Assembly (NCBI RefSeq): GCF_040361215.1
Contig: NZ_APND01000001.1
Coordinates: 806,001 to 870,000, forward strand
Source: Salinisphaera dokdonensis
Lineage (GTDB): Bacteria; Pseudomonadota; Gammaproteobacteria; Nevskiales; Salinisphaeraceae
DNA length: 64,000 bases
Reading direction: 5' to 3'
In this document: positions 8,283 through 16,081 of the stretch, in pieces
Layout of the letters: the number at the start of each line of letters is the position of its first letter
Numbering within the stretch: position 1 is the stretch's first letter
Made by a program: the position numbers and the translations under genes
The notes under the pieces: generated by a model
What the model was told of the DNA's origin: nothing
The model's input: the letters and a program-made list of their open reading frames with translations, nothing else
The model's database searches: none

Positions 8283-9656
8283 CTAGCTACCCGCAATCGT
8301 CATCGACCCGATAAGCACCGACGGCGTACGCAACGCGCTGCCCAGCTCAACGTCGCTACCGAACGCATCGATATTGCGATACATATCAGCCAGGTTACCG
8401 GCGATGGTGGCGTTCTCCACGGGGTAAGCAATCTCACCATTCTCGACCCAGAAACCGGCCGCCCCACGCGAATAGTCGCCGTTGACCAGATTCACGCCCT
8501 GCCCCATCAGCTCAGTAACAACCAGCCCGCTGCCCATGCCGGCCACCAGTGCATCGAAATCATCGTTACCGGGGGACACGTCGAGATTGAACACGCCACC
8601 CGCATTGCCGGTGCTGGTCATGCCTAGCCGACGCGCGGTGTAGGCCGAGAGCAGGTAGCCACGCAGTACACCGGCATCGACCAGCGTGCGTTCGGCGGTG
8701 GCCACGCCGTCGCCGTCAAAACCGGCGCTGGCCAAGCCACGCGGGCGATGCGGATGCTGGGTGAGCGTCAGCCGATCGACGGCGATCGTCTCGTCGATCC
8801 GGTCCTTGAGAAAACTGGCGTTGCGATAGAGCGTGCCGCCGCTGATCGCACCGACCACATGGCTCCAGAGGCTGCGCGCCACTCGGGGCGTAAACAGCAC
8901 GGGCGCGGTGGTGGTCGGCGGCGTCTTCGCGCCGAGCCGCGCGAGTGCGCGCTCGGCGCCGAGCCGCCCGATGGCGGCGACATCATCCAGATCATCCGCA
9001 TGGCGCGCTTGCGAGAAGGCGATCTCACGCTGCATTCCCTCGCCGACGCGAGCCAGAGGCTGGCAACTGATGGCGTGCCGACTGGCGCGCTCGCCGGCGA
9101 CGAAGCCGTGGCTGTTGCCGTAGACGCTCACGCCGTCCTGACTGGCCACCGTTGCGCCCTCGGTCTGAACGATGCGCGGGTCGTGATCGAGTGCAGCGGC
9201 TTCCAGCGTCAGCGCCATGTCGAGTGCATGCTCGGCGCTCAGAGCCCACGGATGCGACAAGGACAAGTCCGGCCAGTCGCGGGCCATCAGATCGTCGTCC
9301 GCAAGCCCGGCGTACTCGTCGGCTTCGGTAAAACGCGCGACGGTAAGGGCCTGCTCCAGCGCCGAGGCCAACCCCTGGGGGGTAAGATCGGTAGTCGAAG
9401 CACTGCCGCTGCGTTGCTGGCAATAGACCGTGATACTCGCGCCGCGATCGCCTTCGTGTTCGACCGATTCGCGCTCGCGTGCCCGCGCGGTGACGGACAA
9501 CGCGCGCGAAGCGGACAACGCCACCTCAGCCTGATCTGCCCCGCCGGCCCTTGCCTGCGCCAGCAGTTCCTCGGTCCGGCCTTTCAGCCAGTCCAGTTCC
9601 GGCAGGCTGCGCTCGGCGGCATCCGACGTGTTCTCGATATCCTGGCGCTCGGCCAT
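8283..9656 (-). CDS. pmbA: Metalloprotease PmbA (TldE)
   Basis: A 457-residue member of the TldD/PmbA family. With TldD it forms a complex that degrades unfolded or leader peptides (microcin B17, CcdA in E. coli). Recognisable segments are the N-terminal REREsvehegDRGasitvy region, the central RASRHAISC stretch and the C-terminal GVNLVNGDYSRGAAGFWVENG motif. As in other PmbA subunits, the metal-binding HExxxH is absent; it belongs to TldD, which is not in this window. I prefer ATG 9656, preceded by AGAGAG; an upstream in-frame GTG at 9695 would add 13 residues. Confidence 0.94.
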   Translation of the reverse strand: MAERQDIENTSDAAERSLPELDWLKGRTEELLAQARAGGADQAEVALSASRALSVTARARERESVEHEGDRGASITVYCQQRSGSASTTDLTPQGLASALEQALTVARFTEADEYAGLADDDLMARDWPDLSLSHPWALSAEHALDMALTLEAAALDHDPRIVQTEGATVASQDGVSVYGNSHGFVAGERASRHAISCQPLARVGEGMQREIAFSQARHADDLDDVAAIGRLGAERALARLGAKTPPTTTAPVLFTPRVARSLWSHVVGAISGGTLYRNASFLKDRIDETIAVDRLTLTQHPHRPRGLASAGFDGDGVATAERTLVDAGVLRGYLLSAYTARRLGMTSTGNAGGVFNLDVSPGNDDFDALVAGMGSGLVVTELMGQGVNLVNGDYSRGAAGFWVENGEIAYPVENATIAGNLADMYRNIDAFGSDVELGSALRTPSVLIGSMTIAGS

Positions 9657-9752
9657 GGCGGGCGTCTCTCTAACAGGTGAATCTGGCGCGAACACTAGCG
9701 CTGGCTGATGCGCACACGCAACGTATGACGCACACCACGGTATGCTAGCGCC

Positions 9753-11249
9753 ATGTCACGACCTGCCGTTGCTGCCAACGACACACCGCGCGCCCAGACC
9801 CGAAAGCGCGGGCTATTCATCCGACCGCGCTCGATCACCGGCCTACTGCTCACCAGTTTCGGCCTGGTGGCGCTGCCACTGATCGTGGCCATCGTGTTCG
9901 GTGTGCTTTATGTCGATCGCCTGACCAACCAGAGCGAACGGCTGGTGCTGCAGGGCGTGGAAGTGACCCGCTACAGCAAGCGCCTGAGCACCCTGCTCAT
10001 CGGCATGGAACGCAGCGCGCGCCAGTACGGTGTGCTGGAAAGCGAGGAACTGATCGACCGCTTCGAACGCCAGGCCCGCGAGTTCGATCAAATGCTCGAC
10101 GCGCTCGGCGGGCTTCAACTCGACACCCTGCCCGACTGGAATCTCGATGCGCTGCGCCGCGAAGCCCGCACGCTTTCGAAACGGCTCGCCGCACGTCCCG
10201 GTGAGGTCCGCGGTCTGATCGGCGACATCGGCGATATGCAACGCGAGACCGACCTGATTACCGATCAGGGGAATCTGTTCATCGATCGTGAACTCGCCCG
10301 GCTGCAGACGACTGCCGCAGACGCGCGTACATTCCTGCTCCTGTGCGTGTTCGCCCTGATCCCCGGCGTGCTCGCCCTCACCGCATTCTTTGTCGCAGTA
10401 ATCTCCCGGCCGCTGCGCCAGATCGCAGGCGCCGTCACGCGCATGGGCGACGGTGATTTCTCCCAGCAGATCCGTGTGGTTGCGCCGACTGCCGAGCTCG
10501 ACGCGCTCGGCGCCCGCCTGGACTGGATGCGCCGCCGTCTGGCGACGCTGGAAAACGAGAAGCAGCAGTTCATTCGCCACATGTCCCATGAGCTCAAGAC
10601 GCCGCTGGCCAGTATCCGCGAGGGCGCGGAACTGTTGCGCGACGGTACGGTCGGGAAACTGACGAGTGCGCAGGCCGATGTCGCGGAAATATTGCAGCAG
10701 AACAGTCTCGAGCTGGCCAAGCTCATCGACAACCTGCTCGACTTTGCAGCCTGGCAGCAACAACACGCTAAACTTGAGTACGAGCGCTTCGACCTGAACG
10801 CGCTCTTCGAGGCGATCGTGGCCCGGCAACGGCTCACGATCGAGGGGAAGAAGCTCGACGTCACGACGCCGGGCCAGCCGATACACGTCACGGCCGACCG
10901 GGACCGTATGCATCTGATCATCGACAATCTGCTCGCGAACGCGGTGAAGTTCGCGCCTGCGGGTTCCACCGTTGCGCTTGAAGCCGAGCGCCTGGTGGAC
11001 GCCACGCTGGTGCGCGTCTGCGACCAGGGCCCCGGCGTGCCCAAGGACGAACGCGACGCCATCTTCGACGCTTTCTATCAAAGCGCCACCACCCAGGCGA
11101 GCGCACAGGGCGCGCTGCGCGGCACGGGCATTGGCCTATCGGTGGTACGTGAATGCGTCCAGGCCCATGGCGGGCATATCGATGTCGAGGACGCGCCGGG
11201 CGGCGGCGCACGGTTCAGCGTCGAGATCCCGGATCGTCATGCGCTTTGA
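9753..11249 (+). CDS. glrK: Sensor histidine kinase GlrK (QseE)-like
   Basis: A 498-residue membrane kinase. There is one helix at about residues 28-53, a helical periplasmic sensor region, a second helix at about 192-218, a HAMP linker, the HisKA domain with His279 in HMSHELKTPL, and an HATPase domain (DNLLANAVKF, GPGVP, GTGIGLSVV). The assignment to GlrK rests on context: a QseG-like lipoprotein and the sigma-54 activator glrR follow directly, the same trio as in enterics. It should phosphorylate Asp55 of GlrR. The gene is divergent from pmbA with under 100 bp between. Confidence 0.88.
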   Translation: MSRPAVAANDTPRAQTRKRGLFIRPRSITGLLLTSFGLVALPLIVAIVFGVLYVDRLTNQSERLVLQGVEVTRYSKRLSTLLIGMERSARQYGVLESEELIDRFERQAREFDQMLDALGGLQLDTLPDWNLDALRREARTLSKRLAARPGEVRGLIGDIGDMQRETDLITDQGNLFIDRELARLQTTAADARTFLLLCVFALIPGVLALTAFFVAVISRPLRQIAGAVTRMGDGDFSQQIRVVAPTAELDALGARLDWMRRRLATLENEKQQFIRHMSHELKTPLASIREGAELLRDGTVGKLTSAQADVAEILQQNSLELAKLIDNLLDFAAWQQQHAKLEYERFDLNALFEAIVARQRLTIEGKKLDVTTPGQPIHVTADRDRMHLIIDNLLANAVKFAPAGSTVALEAERLVDATLVRVCDQGPGVPKDERDAIFDAFYQSATTQASAQGALRGTGIGLSVVRECVQAHGGHIDVEDAPGGGARFSVEIPDRHAL

Positions 11250-11877
11250 TCTTTCCATCTCCGGCCGTGCCCTGCCAATCGCACTGATCGCCGTGGCGAT
11301 GCTCGGCGGCTGCGTGAACAGCTCGCCTCGCCCCGCGTATGAAGACAACATTCAGACTTCGCCGGCCGCCACGATCACCCACGAGCGTGACCCGGTTCTC
11401 GATCTCCTCGACTACGCTGGTCAGCTGCACGACGCGAGCCCGGAGGCGCGCGCCCAGGCGGTGGCCGATGCCCGTGCGAGCGCCAGTGAAACGCCGGGCG
11501 GCATGAGCTTTGCGCGTCTCGCCGTGGCCTTCGGCACCCCCGGCCAGACGCGCTATACGCCGGATGAAGCGGCGCGCTATGCCCAGCGGGCACTCGAAGC
11601 CGACGATATCGAATGGAGCCCTGCAGGGCGGCAGTACCTGGCGGACTACGCCCGGCTCTACGCCACGATCACCCGCCAGCCACAGCCTGTCGCGCCCACG
11701 GTGCCCACGGTCGCCCGTCGTGATACGCCGCCGTCGCCTCCTACCCCGGAGACAACGCAAGCCAGCTCGCCGGACAAACAGCGTGTGCGCTCACTCGAGA
11801 AACAGCTCGACGAGGCCCACCGCAAGCTGCGTGAACTCGCCGATATCGAAGACCGCCTGAGCGAAACGGGTTCCTGA
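11239..11877 (+). CDS. QseG-like outer-membrane lipoprotein
   Basis: A 212-residue lipoprotein. The signal ends in the lipobox LGGC, making Cys25 the lipidated residue. The middle part is helical and the last 40 residues (SLEKQLDEAHRKLRELADI) form a short coiled coil. The start overlaps the end of glrK by 11 bp, and glrR begins 6 bp after its stop, so all three genes are one transcription unit. QseG in E. coli occupies this position and modulates GlrK. Sequence similarity to QseG cannot be judged here, so the name rests on position, lipobox and coiled coil. Confidence 0.75.
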   Translation: MRFDLSISGRALPIALIAVAMLGGCVNSSPRPAYEDNIQTSPAATITHERDPVLDLLDYAGQLHDASPEARAQAVADARASASETPGGMSFARLAVAFGTPGQTRYTPDEAARYAQRALEADDIEWSPAGRQYLADYARLYATITRQPQPVAPTVPTVARRDTPPSPPTPETTQASSPDKQRVRSLEKQLDEAHRKLRELADIEDRLSETGS

Positions 11878-11883
11878 CCTGCC

Positions 11884-13242
11884 ATGGCACGCCAAGGCAA
11901 TATCCTGCTCGTCGACGACGATCCGAGCCTCAGACGGCTGCTCGCCCTCCGGCTCGAAGGCGCCGGCCACAATGTCGAATCCGCCGAAAGCGGCGCCGCG
12001 GCCCTGCGCGCACTCGAACGCTTCAACGCCGATTGTGTGATCACCGATCTGCGCATGGATGGCATGGATGGCATCGACCTGCTGCAACGCCTGAGCCACG
12101 ATCGCCCGACGCTGCCGGTTATTCTGCTCACCGCGCACGGCACGATTCCCGAAGCCGTGACAGCGACCCAGCGCGGCGCGCTGGATTTTCTCTCCAAGCC
12201 GGTCGACAAGGACGTGCTGCTTGCGCGCGTCGACCAGGCACTCGACCAGGCCGGCGTAGCCGGGGGCGACTGGCGCGAGGTCTGGCGTTCGCGGATCGTC
12301 ACCCGCTCGCCCCTCATGCACCGCCTGCTCGAAGAGGCACGCCTGGTCGCCGAGACCGACACCAGCGTACTGATCACCGGCGAGTCGGGCACGGGCAAGG
12401 AAGTACTGGCGCGCGCGCTCCACGATGCCAGCCCACGCGCGAACAGCGCCTTTGTGGCCATCAACTGCGGCGCCATGCCCGAACAGCTGCTCGAATCCGA
12501 ACTGTTCGGCCATGAGAAAGGTGCATTCACCGACGCCAAGCAGGCTCAGCAGGGCCTGTTTCGCAGTGCGGAAGGCGGCACCGTGTTTCTGGACGAGATC
12601 GGCGACATGCCATTGGCACTGCAGGTGAAGCTGCTGCGCGTACTGCAGGAACGCGAGGTGCGTCCCGTCGGCGCGCAACGTTCACTGCCGGTCAACGTGC
12701 GCGTGCTTTCGGCCACGCACCGCGACCTCTCGGAGGCGATCGAACAGCAGCAGTTTCGCGAGGATCTCTATTACCGCCTTGCGGTGGTCACGCTCGCCTT
12801 GCCGAGCCTGCGCGAGCGGCCCGAAGACGTCGCACCTTTGGCCCGGCATTTTCTCGACGGCATCGCGCGCCGTAGCGGCCGGCGCGCGCGCGTTTATGCG
12901 CCCGATGCCATGGAGCGGCTGTGCCGACACGACTGGCCGGGCAACATCCGCCAGCTGTCCAACGTCGTCGAACAGAATGTCGCTCTCACCCGCGGCCACG
13001 TCATATCGCCGCAGTCGGTCGACAAGGCGCTTTCGGGACACGGCCGGCGTTCGGCCACGGCCGCCACCCTGCAACCGCTGGCCGAGGCACGCGATGCCTT
13101 CGTGCGCGACTACCTGATTCAGCTGTTGCGAATCTCCGAGGGCAACGTGGCCCGCAGTGCCCGACTCGCCAAACGCAATCGGACCGAGTTCTACAAGCTG
13201 CTCAACCGACACGAAGTCGACCCCGCCGACTACAAGCGCTAA
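11884..13242 (+). CDS. glrR: Sigma-54-dependent response regulator GlrR (QseF)-like
   Basis: A 452-residue NtrC-family activator. The receiver domain has the acidic pocket at Asp11-Asp13 and phosphoacceptor Asp55 (ITDLRMDG). The AAA+ domain has Walker A GESGTGKE and the sigma-54 contact loop GAFTDA. The C-terminal Fis-type helix-turn-helix is ARSARLAKRNRTEFYKLL. GlrR of enterics binds TGTC-N10-GACA and drives glmY and rpoE. A perfect copy of that site lies 53 bp after this stop, upstream of a -24/-12 promoter. Confidence 0.92.
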   Translation: MARQGNILLVDDDPSLRRLLALRLEGAGHNVESAESGAAALRALERFNADCVITDLRMDGMDGIDLLQRLSHDRPTLPVILLTAHGTIPEAVTATQRGALDFLSKPVDKDVLLARVDQALDQAGVAGGDWREVWRSRIVTRSPLMHRLLEEARLVAETDTSVLITGESGTGKEVLARALHDASPRANSAFVAINCGAMPEQLLESELFGHEKGAFTDAKQAQQGLFRSAEGGTVFLDEIGDMPLALQVKLLRVLQEREVRPVGAQRSLPVNVRVLSATHRDLSEAIEQQQFREDLYYRLAVVTLALPSLRERPEDVAPLARHFLDGIARRSGRRARVYAPDAMERLCRHDWPGNIRQLSNVVEQNVALTRGHVISPQSVDKALSGHGRRSATAATLQPLAEARDAFVRDYLIQLLRISEGNVARSARLAKRNRTEFYKLLNRHEVDPADYKR

Positions 13243-13294
13243 ATCCGCCGCGTTGCCGTTTAGCGACACCGGCGAAGCGTCTCAAGCCGCTTTA

Positions 13295-13312
13295 TGTCGC
13301 TATTTGGCGACA
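13295..13312. promoter_or_regulatory. GlrR-type upstream activator site
   Basis: The sequence is TGTC-gctatttggc-GACA, an exact match to the TGTC-N10-GACA motif known for GlrR. It lies about 195 bp upstream of the predicted sigma-54 start site (13498), a normal distance for an NtrC-type activator acting by looping. Confidence 0.75.
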
Positions 13313-13471
13313 ATTTTATGCATTCAAAATCAGCGGCTTGCGCTTATTACGGCCAATGCGTCGTCTGCAGGCAACGCCTTTCGGCGGCGTTGCGGCACTT
13401 CTGCATGCACCGCTCGGTCAGAGCAACTCTAAACACCCTTATCATGCTGTATTAAAACGTTTTTTATATCT

Positions 13472-13487
13472 TGGCACGGCGGTTGCT
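13472..13487 (+). promoter_or_regulatory. Sigma-54 (-24/-12) promoter of the EF-hand gene
   Basis: TGGCACG-gcgg-TTGCT matches the sigma-54 consensus in every defined position, with GG at -25/-24 (13473-13474) and GC at -13/-12 (13485-13486). Transcription should start near 13498, 30 bases before the EF-hand ATG. Confidence 0.85.
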
Positions 13488-13493
13488 CTAGTA

Positions 13494-13512
13494 CGTTTCA
13501 AGAGCTGAAACG
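13494..13512 (+). other. Inverted repeat at the predicted transcript 5' end
   Basis: CGTTTCA-agagc-TGAAACG is a perfect 7-bp inverted repeat spanning the predicted start site. It could form a 5' stem-loop protecting the mRNA or be a repressor site; the sequence alone does not decide. Confidence 0.45.
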
Positions 13513-13527
13513 ATACGCAGTCGATAG

Positions 13528-13809
13528 ATGAAAAGACGTTACGCAGTGGTCGCCGGCATCGCTTTCGCGATTCCGTTCGGAACCGCCCTGTCGACCAGTC
13601 AGGCGTTTGCCGCGGAAACCGCAGCTGCCTCCTGGGCCACGATGGATGCCAACGCGGATGGCGCGCTTTCTCCCGAGGAAGTCGCCGGTACGCCGTGGGA
13701 AGCCACGTTCGACGACATGGATACAAGCGGCGACGGCAAAGTGACCAAGGAAGAGTTTCAGACGTACATGAAGGATATGAAGGCGTCGCAGAACAGCGAC
13801 GACGAATAA
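13528..13809 (+). CDS. Secreted EF-hand protein under GlrR/sigma-54 control
   Basis: A 93-residue protein. A Sec signal peptide (about 1-28, ending QAFA|AET) precedes two EF-hand loops: DANADGALSPEE and DTSGDGKVTKEE, each with the acidic 1, 3, 5 and 12 positions, so calcium binding is expected in the periplasm or outside. The C-terminal tail is acidic. It stands alone behind the -24/-12 promoter and the GlrR site, which suggests it is an output of the GlrK/GlrR envelope signalling system. The Shine-Dalgarno is weak. Its specific role is unknown. Confidence 0.9.
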   Translation: MKRRYAVVAGIAFAIPFGTALSTSQAFAAETAAASWATMDANADGALSPEEVAGTPWEATFDDMDTSGDGKVTKEEFQTYMKDMKASQNSDDE

Positions 13810-13839
13810 GGAGTTCTAGGCAGCGTTAGCTGCACACAG

Positions 13840-14134
13840 TTTTCGCCTGGTCGGACCGGCGTCTCCCGGTCCCCCCTCGTGCCTCGACGTGGTTCGGTCC
13901 GGCTCTGGCGAAATTTAACAATCAGCTCATCCGCTGGATGGGCGCCCAAGTTTTCGCTTGGTCGGGCCGGCGTCTCCCGGTCCCCCCTCGTGCCTCGACG
14001 TAGTTCGGTCCGGCCAAAGCGAAATTTACAGGGGCTGTCTTCGTGCACAGTCCACCGCTTTCGCTTTGGTCGGGCCGGCGTCTCCCGGTCCCCCCTCGTG
14101 CCTCGACGTGGTTCGGTCCGGCCTTGGCGAAATT
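13840..14134. repeat. Three tandem palindromic units (about 76 bp each, 109-bp period)
   Basis: Units are at 13840-13916, 13951-14027 and 14059-14134. Each begins TTTCGC and ends GCGAAA, and shares a core of about 45 bp (GTCTCCCGGTCCCC, CTCGTGCCTCGACGT, GTTCGGTCCGG). The 31-34 bp spacers differ. CGGACCG or CGGGCCG near the left end pairs with CGGTCCG near the right end. In unit 2 the outer pair is extended as TTTCGCT/AGCGAAA and in unit 1 as TTTCGCC/GGCGAAA, so base pairing is maintained. With only three units and 76-bp repeats this is not CRISPR; it resembles a REP-like hairpin array. Confidence 0.85.
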
Positions 14135-14154
14135 CTCCTCCCCCGGAGATGAAG

Positions 14155-14176
14155 AAACCGCTTCGGCGGTTTTTTT
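14155..14176 (+). terminator. Intrinsic terminator
   Basis: AAACCGC-TTCG-GCGGTTT followed by TTTT is a canonical rho-independent terminator with a UUCG loop on the + strand. It would end the sigma-54 transcript after the hairpin array. It touches the stop codon of the convergent mpl gene, for which the T-run is poor. Confidence 0.85.
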
Positions 14177-15536
14177 ATGCCTGCGATTCCAAGGCGGCCA
14201 GCAGCTTGCCGTGGATGCCGCCAAAGCCACCGTTGCTCATGACGATGACGGTATCGCCGGGACGCGCGGCCTCGGCAACCTCAGCGACCAATGCATCGAG
14301 ATCCGAACGGCTGGTCTGCGCATCGCCGAGGCCTTCGAATACGGCCGCCGCATCCCAGTCCAGATCGGCGTCATAGACGAACACATGGTCGGCATCGGTG
14401 AAGCTAGCCGCGAGCGTGTCTGCGTGCACGCCGCGACGCATGGTGTTAGAACGCGGCTCGAACACCGCCAGGATTCGGCCGCTGCCGTTGCCCGCACGCA
14501 GGCCTGCGAGCGTGGTACGGATCGCCGTCGGATGATGGGCGAAATCGTCGAACAGCCGTATGCCGTTGGGCGTGCCGCGCAGCTCCATACGACGCTTGAC
14601 GCCGCGGAACACTGAAAGCGCTTCGATCGCCATCGCCGGCAAGACGCCGACATGGCGCGCCGCCGCAATGGTGGCCAGCGCATTGGCTGCGTTGTGTTCG
14701 CCGGTCAGCGCCCACTCGAGCTCGCCCACGGGCTCGCCCCCATGATGGATCATCAGGCAGCTGCCATCGGCCGCAAGCGGCTTGGCGTGCCAGCCGCCCG
14801 CATCCGCCGCGTCGAACGACACGGTTGGCGTCCAGCAGCCGCGCGTCAGGACTTCGCCGAGGTGTTCGTCGGCACCGTTATGCACGATCTGCCCGGAGGC
14901 CGGTACCGTCCGCACCAGATGATGAAACTGACGCTTGATGGCTTCGAGGTCGTCGAAGATGTCGGCGTGGTCGAATTCCAGGTTGTTGAGAATCAGCGTG
15001 CGGGGGCGGTAATGAACGAACTTTGAGCGTTTATCGAAAAACGCAGTGTCGTATTCGTCTGCCTCGACGATGAAGAAATCGCTCTCGCCCATCGCCGCTG
15101 ACTGGCCCAGATCGGCAGCGATGCCACCAATCAGATAGCCCGGCGCCATGCCCGCATGCTGCAACACGTGCGCGAGCATGCTCGAGGTGGTGGTCTTGCC
15201 GTGCGTGCCGGCGACCGCGAGCACCCAGCGCCCTTCGAGCACGTTTTCGGCCAGCCACTGCGGGCCGGAGACATAACGCAGGCCGGCATCGAGCACATGC
15301 TCCACCGCCGGGTTGCCACGGGTCATGGCATTGCCGATCACGACCTGGTCCGGCGCCGGCTTCAAATGCTCCGCGGCATAGCCGTCCATCACATCAATGC
15401 CGGCATCGGCCAGCTGCGTGCTCATCGGCGGATAGAGCCCGGCATCGGAACCTGTGACTTTATGGCCGGCCGAACGAGCCAGCAGAGCCACGCCGGCCAT
15501 GAAGGTGCCGCCGATACCGAGGATATGAATATGCAT
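14175..15536 (-). CDS. mpl: UDP-N-acetylmuramate:L-alanyl-gamma-D-glutamyl-meso-diaminopimelate ligase
   Basis: A 453-residue Mur-ligase-family enzyme of peptidoglycan recycling; it joins the recovered tripeptide to UDP-MurNAc. The N-terminus MHIHILGIGGTFM is the Rossmann fold, AGTHGKTTTSSM (109-120) is the ATP loop, and DDFAHHPTAI is the Mpl/MurC signature. The start is ATG 15536; a longer in-frame extension upstream overlaps another gene and is not credible. The ATG overlaps the TGA of the upstream membrane-protein gene (TGATG), indicating translational coupling. Confidence 0.95.
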   Translation of the reverse strand: MHIHILGIGGTFMAGVALLARSAGHKVTGSDAGLYPPMSTQLADAGIDVMDGYAAEHLKPAPDQVVIGNAMTRGNPAVEHVLDAGLRYVSGPQWLAENVLEGRWVLAVAGTHGKTTTSSMLAHVLQHAGMAPGYLIGGIAADLGQSAAMGESDFFIVEADEYDTAFFDKRSKFVHYRPRTLILNNLEFDHADIFDDLEAIKRQFHHLVRTVPASGQIVHNGADEHLGEVLTRGCWTPTVSFDAADAGGWHAKPLAADGSCLMIHHGGEPVGELEWALTGEHNAANALATIAAARHVGVLPAMAIEALSVFRGVKRRMELRGTPNGIRLFDDFAHHPTAIRTTLAGLRAGNGSGRILAVFEPRSNTMRRGVHADTLAASFTDADHVFVYDADLDWDAAAVFEGLGDAQTSRSDLDALVAEVAEAARPGDTVIVMSNGGFGGIHGKLLAALESQA

Positions 15537-16066
15537 CAGCCGATCACCGAAAAGATCACCAGCAGCAGCACTTCGAAGGCGATCGCTGCACCGACGCCCA
15601 GCCACAGACTGCCGTCGAGCGCATTGCGATAGACGTGACTGTAAATCGCCAGCCCCCACAGCCCGAGCGCGACATAAGCCAGCGTCACGAAGCTCGGCGG
15701 CATGGGCACGCTCTGCGGGTCGCTCGCTTCGGCAATCGCGTGCAGGTACGGTGCCATGACGTGGGTGGGCGCCAGCATCACCAGTGTAAGTATCGCGCCC
15801 GCAGCGAACAGAGCGATCGCGGTCTGGTTATAGCGGTTGGGCAGCTTGCGGATACGCAGGACCGTGCGTATGTACAACGCCAGTAGCGCCGTAGCGAGCC
15901 CGGCCTGTAACGCGGCCGGACCGGCGGGCATGATCAGCCCGACCTGTAGAAACAGCAGGATACAATAGGCCGCTGCACAGCCGACGAGCGTCGTCGAATC
16001 CCCGGGCATATCCTGGGGGCCGCGACGCAGCAGCATCAGTTCGATAACCCGGCGCGCAAAAACCAT
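15536..16066 (-). CDS. Integral membrane protein of unknown function, coupled to mpl
   Basis: A 176-residue protein with about five hydrophobic segments (near residues 28-46, 50-66, 84-102, 125-145 and 152-174), so an inner-membrane protein. I do not recognise the family. The stop codon overlaps the start of mpl by one base, so the two are probably made together; a link with cell-wall recycling is inference only. It is divergent from rnd, with 15 bp between the starts, so one of the two starts may be further in. Confidence 0.75.
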   Translation of the reverse strand: MVFARRVIELMLLRRGPQDMPGDSTTLVGCAAAYCILLFLQVGLIMPAGPAALQAGLATALLALYIRTVLRIRKLPNRYNQTAIALFAAGAILTLVMLAPTHVMAPYLHAIAEASDPQSVPMPPSFVTLAYVALGLWGLAIYSHVYRNALDGSLWLGVGAAIAFEVLLLVIFSVIG

Positions 16067-16081
16067 GGACGACGCATCCTT

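Noticed and set aside
7599..8627. Short open frames within and just beyond repeat A
   Set aside because: Similar peptides occur in both repeat copies and in several frames because the DNA repeats; there are no ribosome-binding sites or conserved domains.
13840..14134. CRISPR array
   Set aside because: Only three units of about 76 bp, each an imperfect palindrome, with no cas genes in the window.
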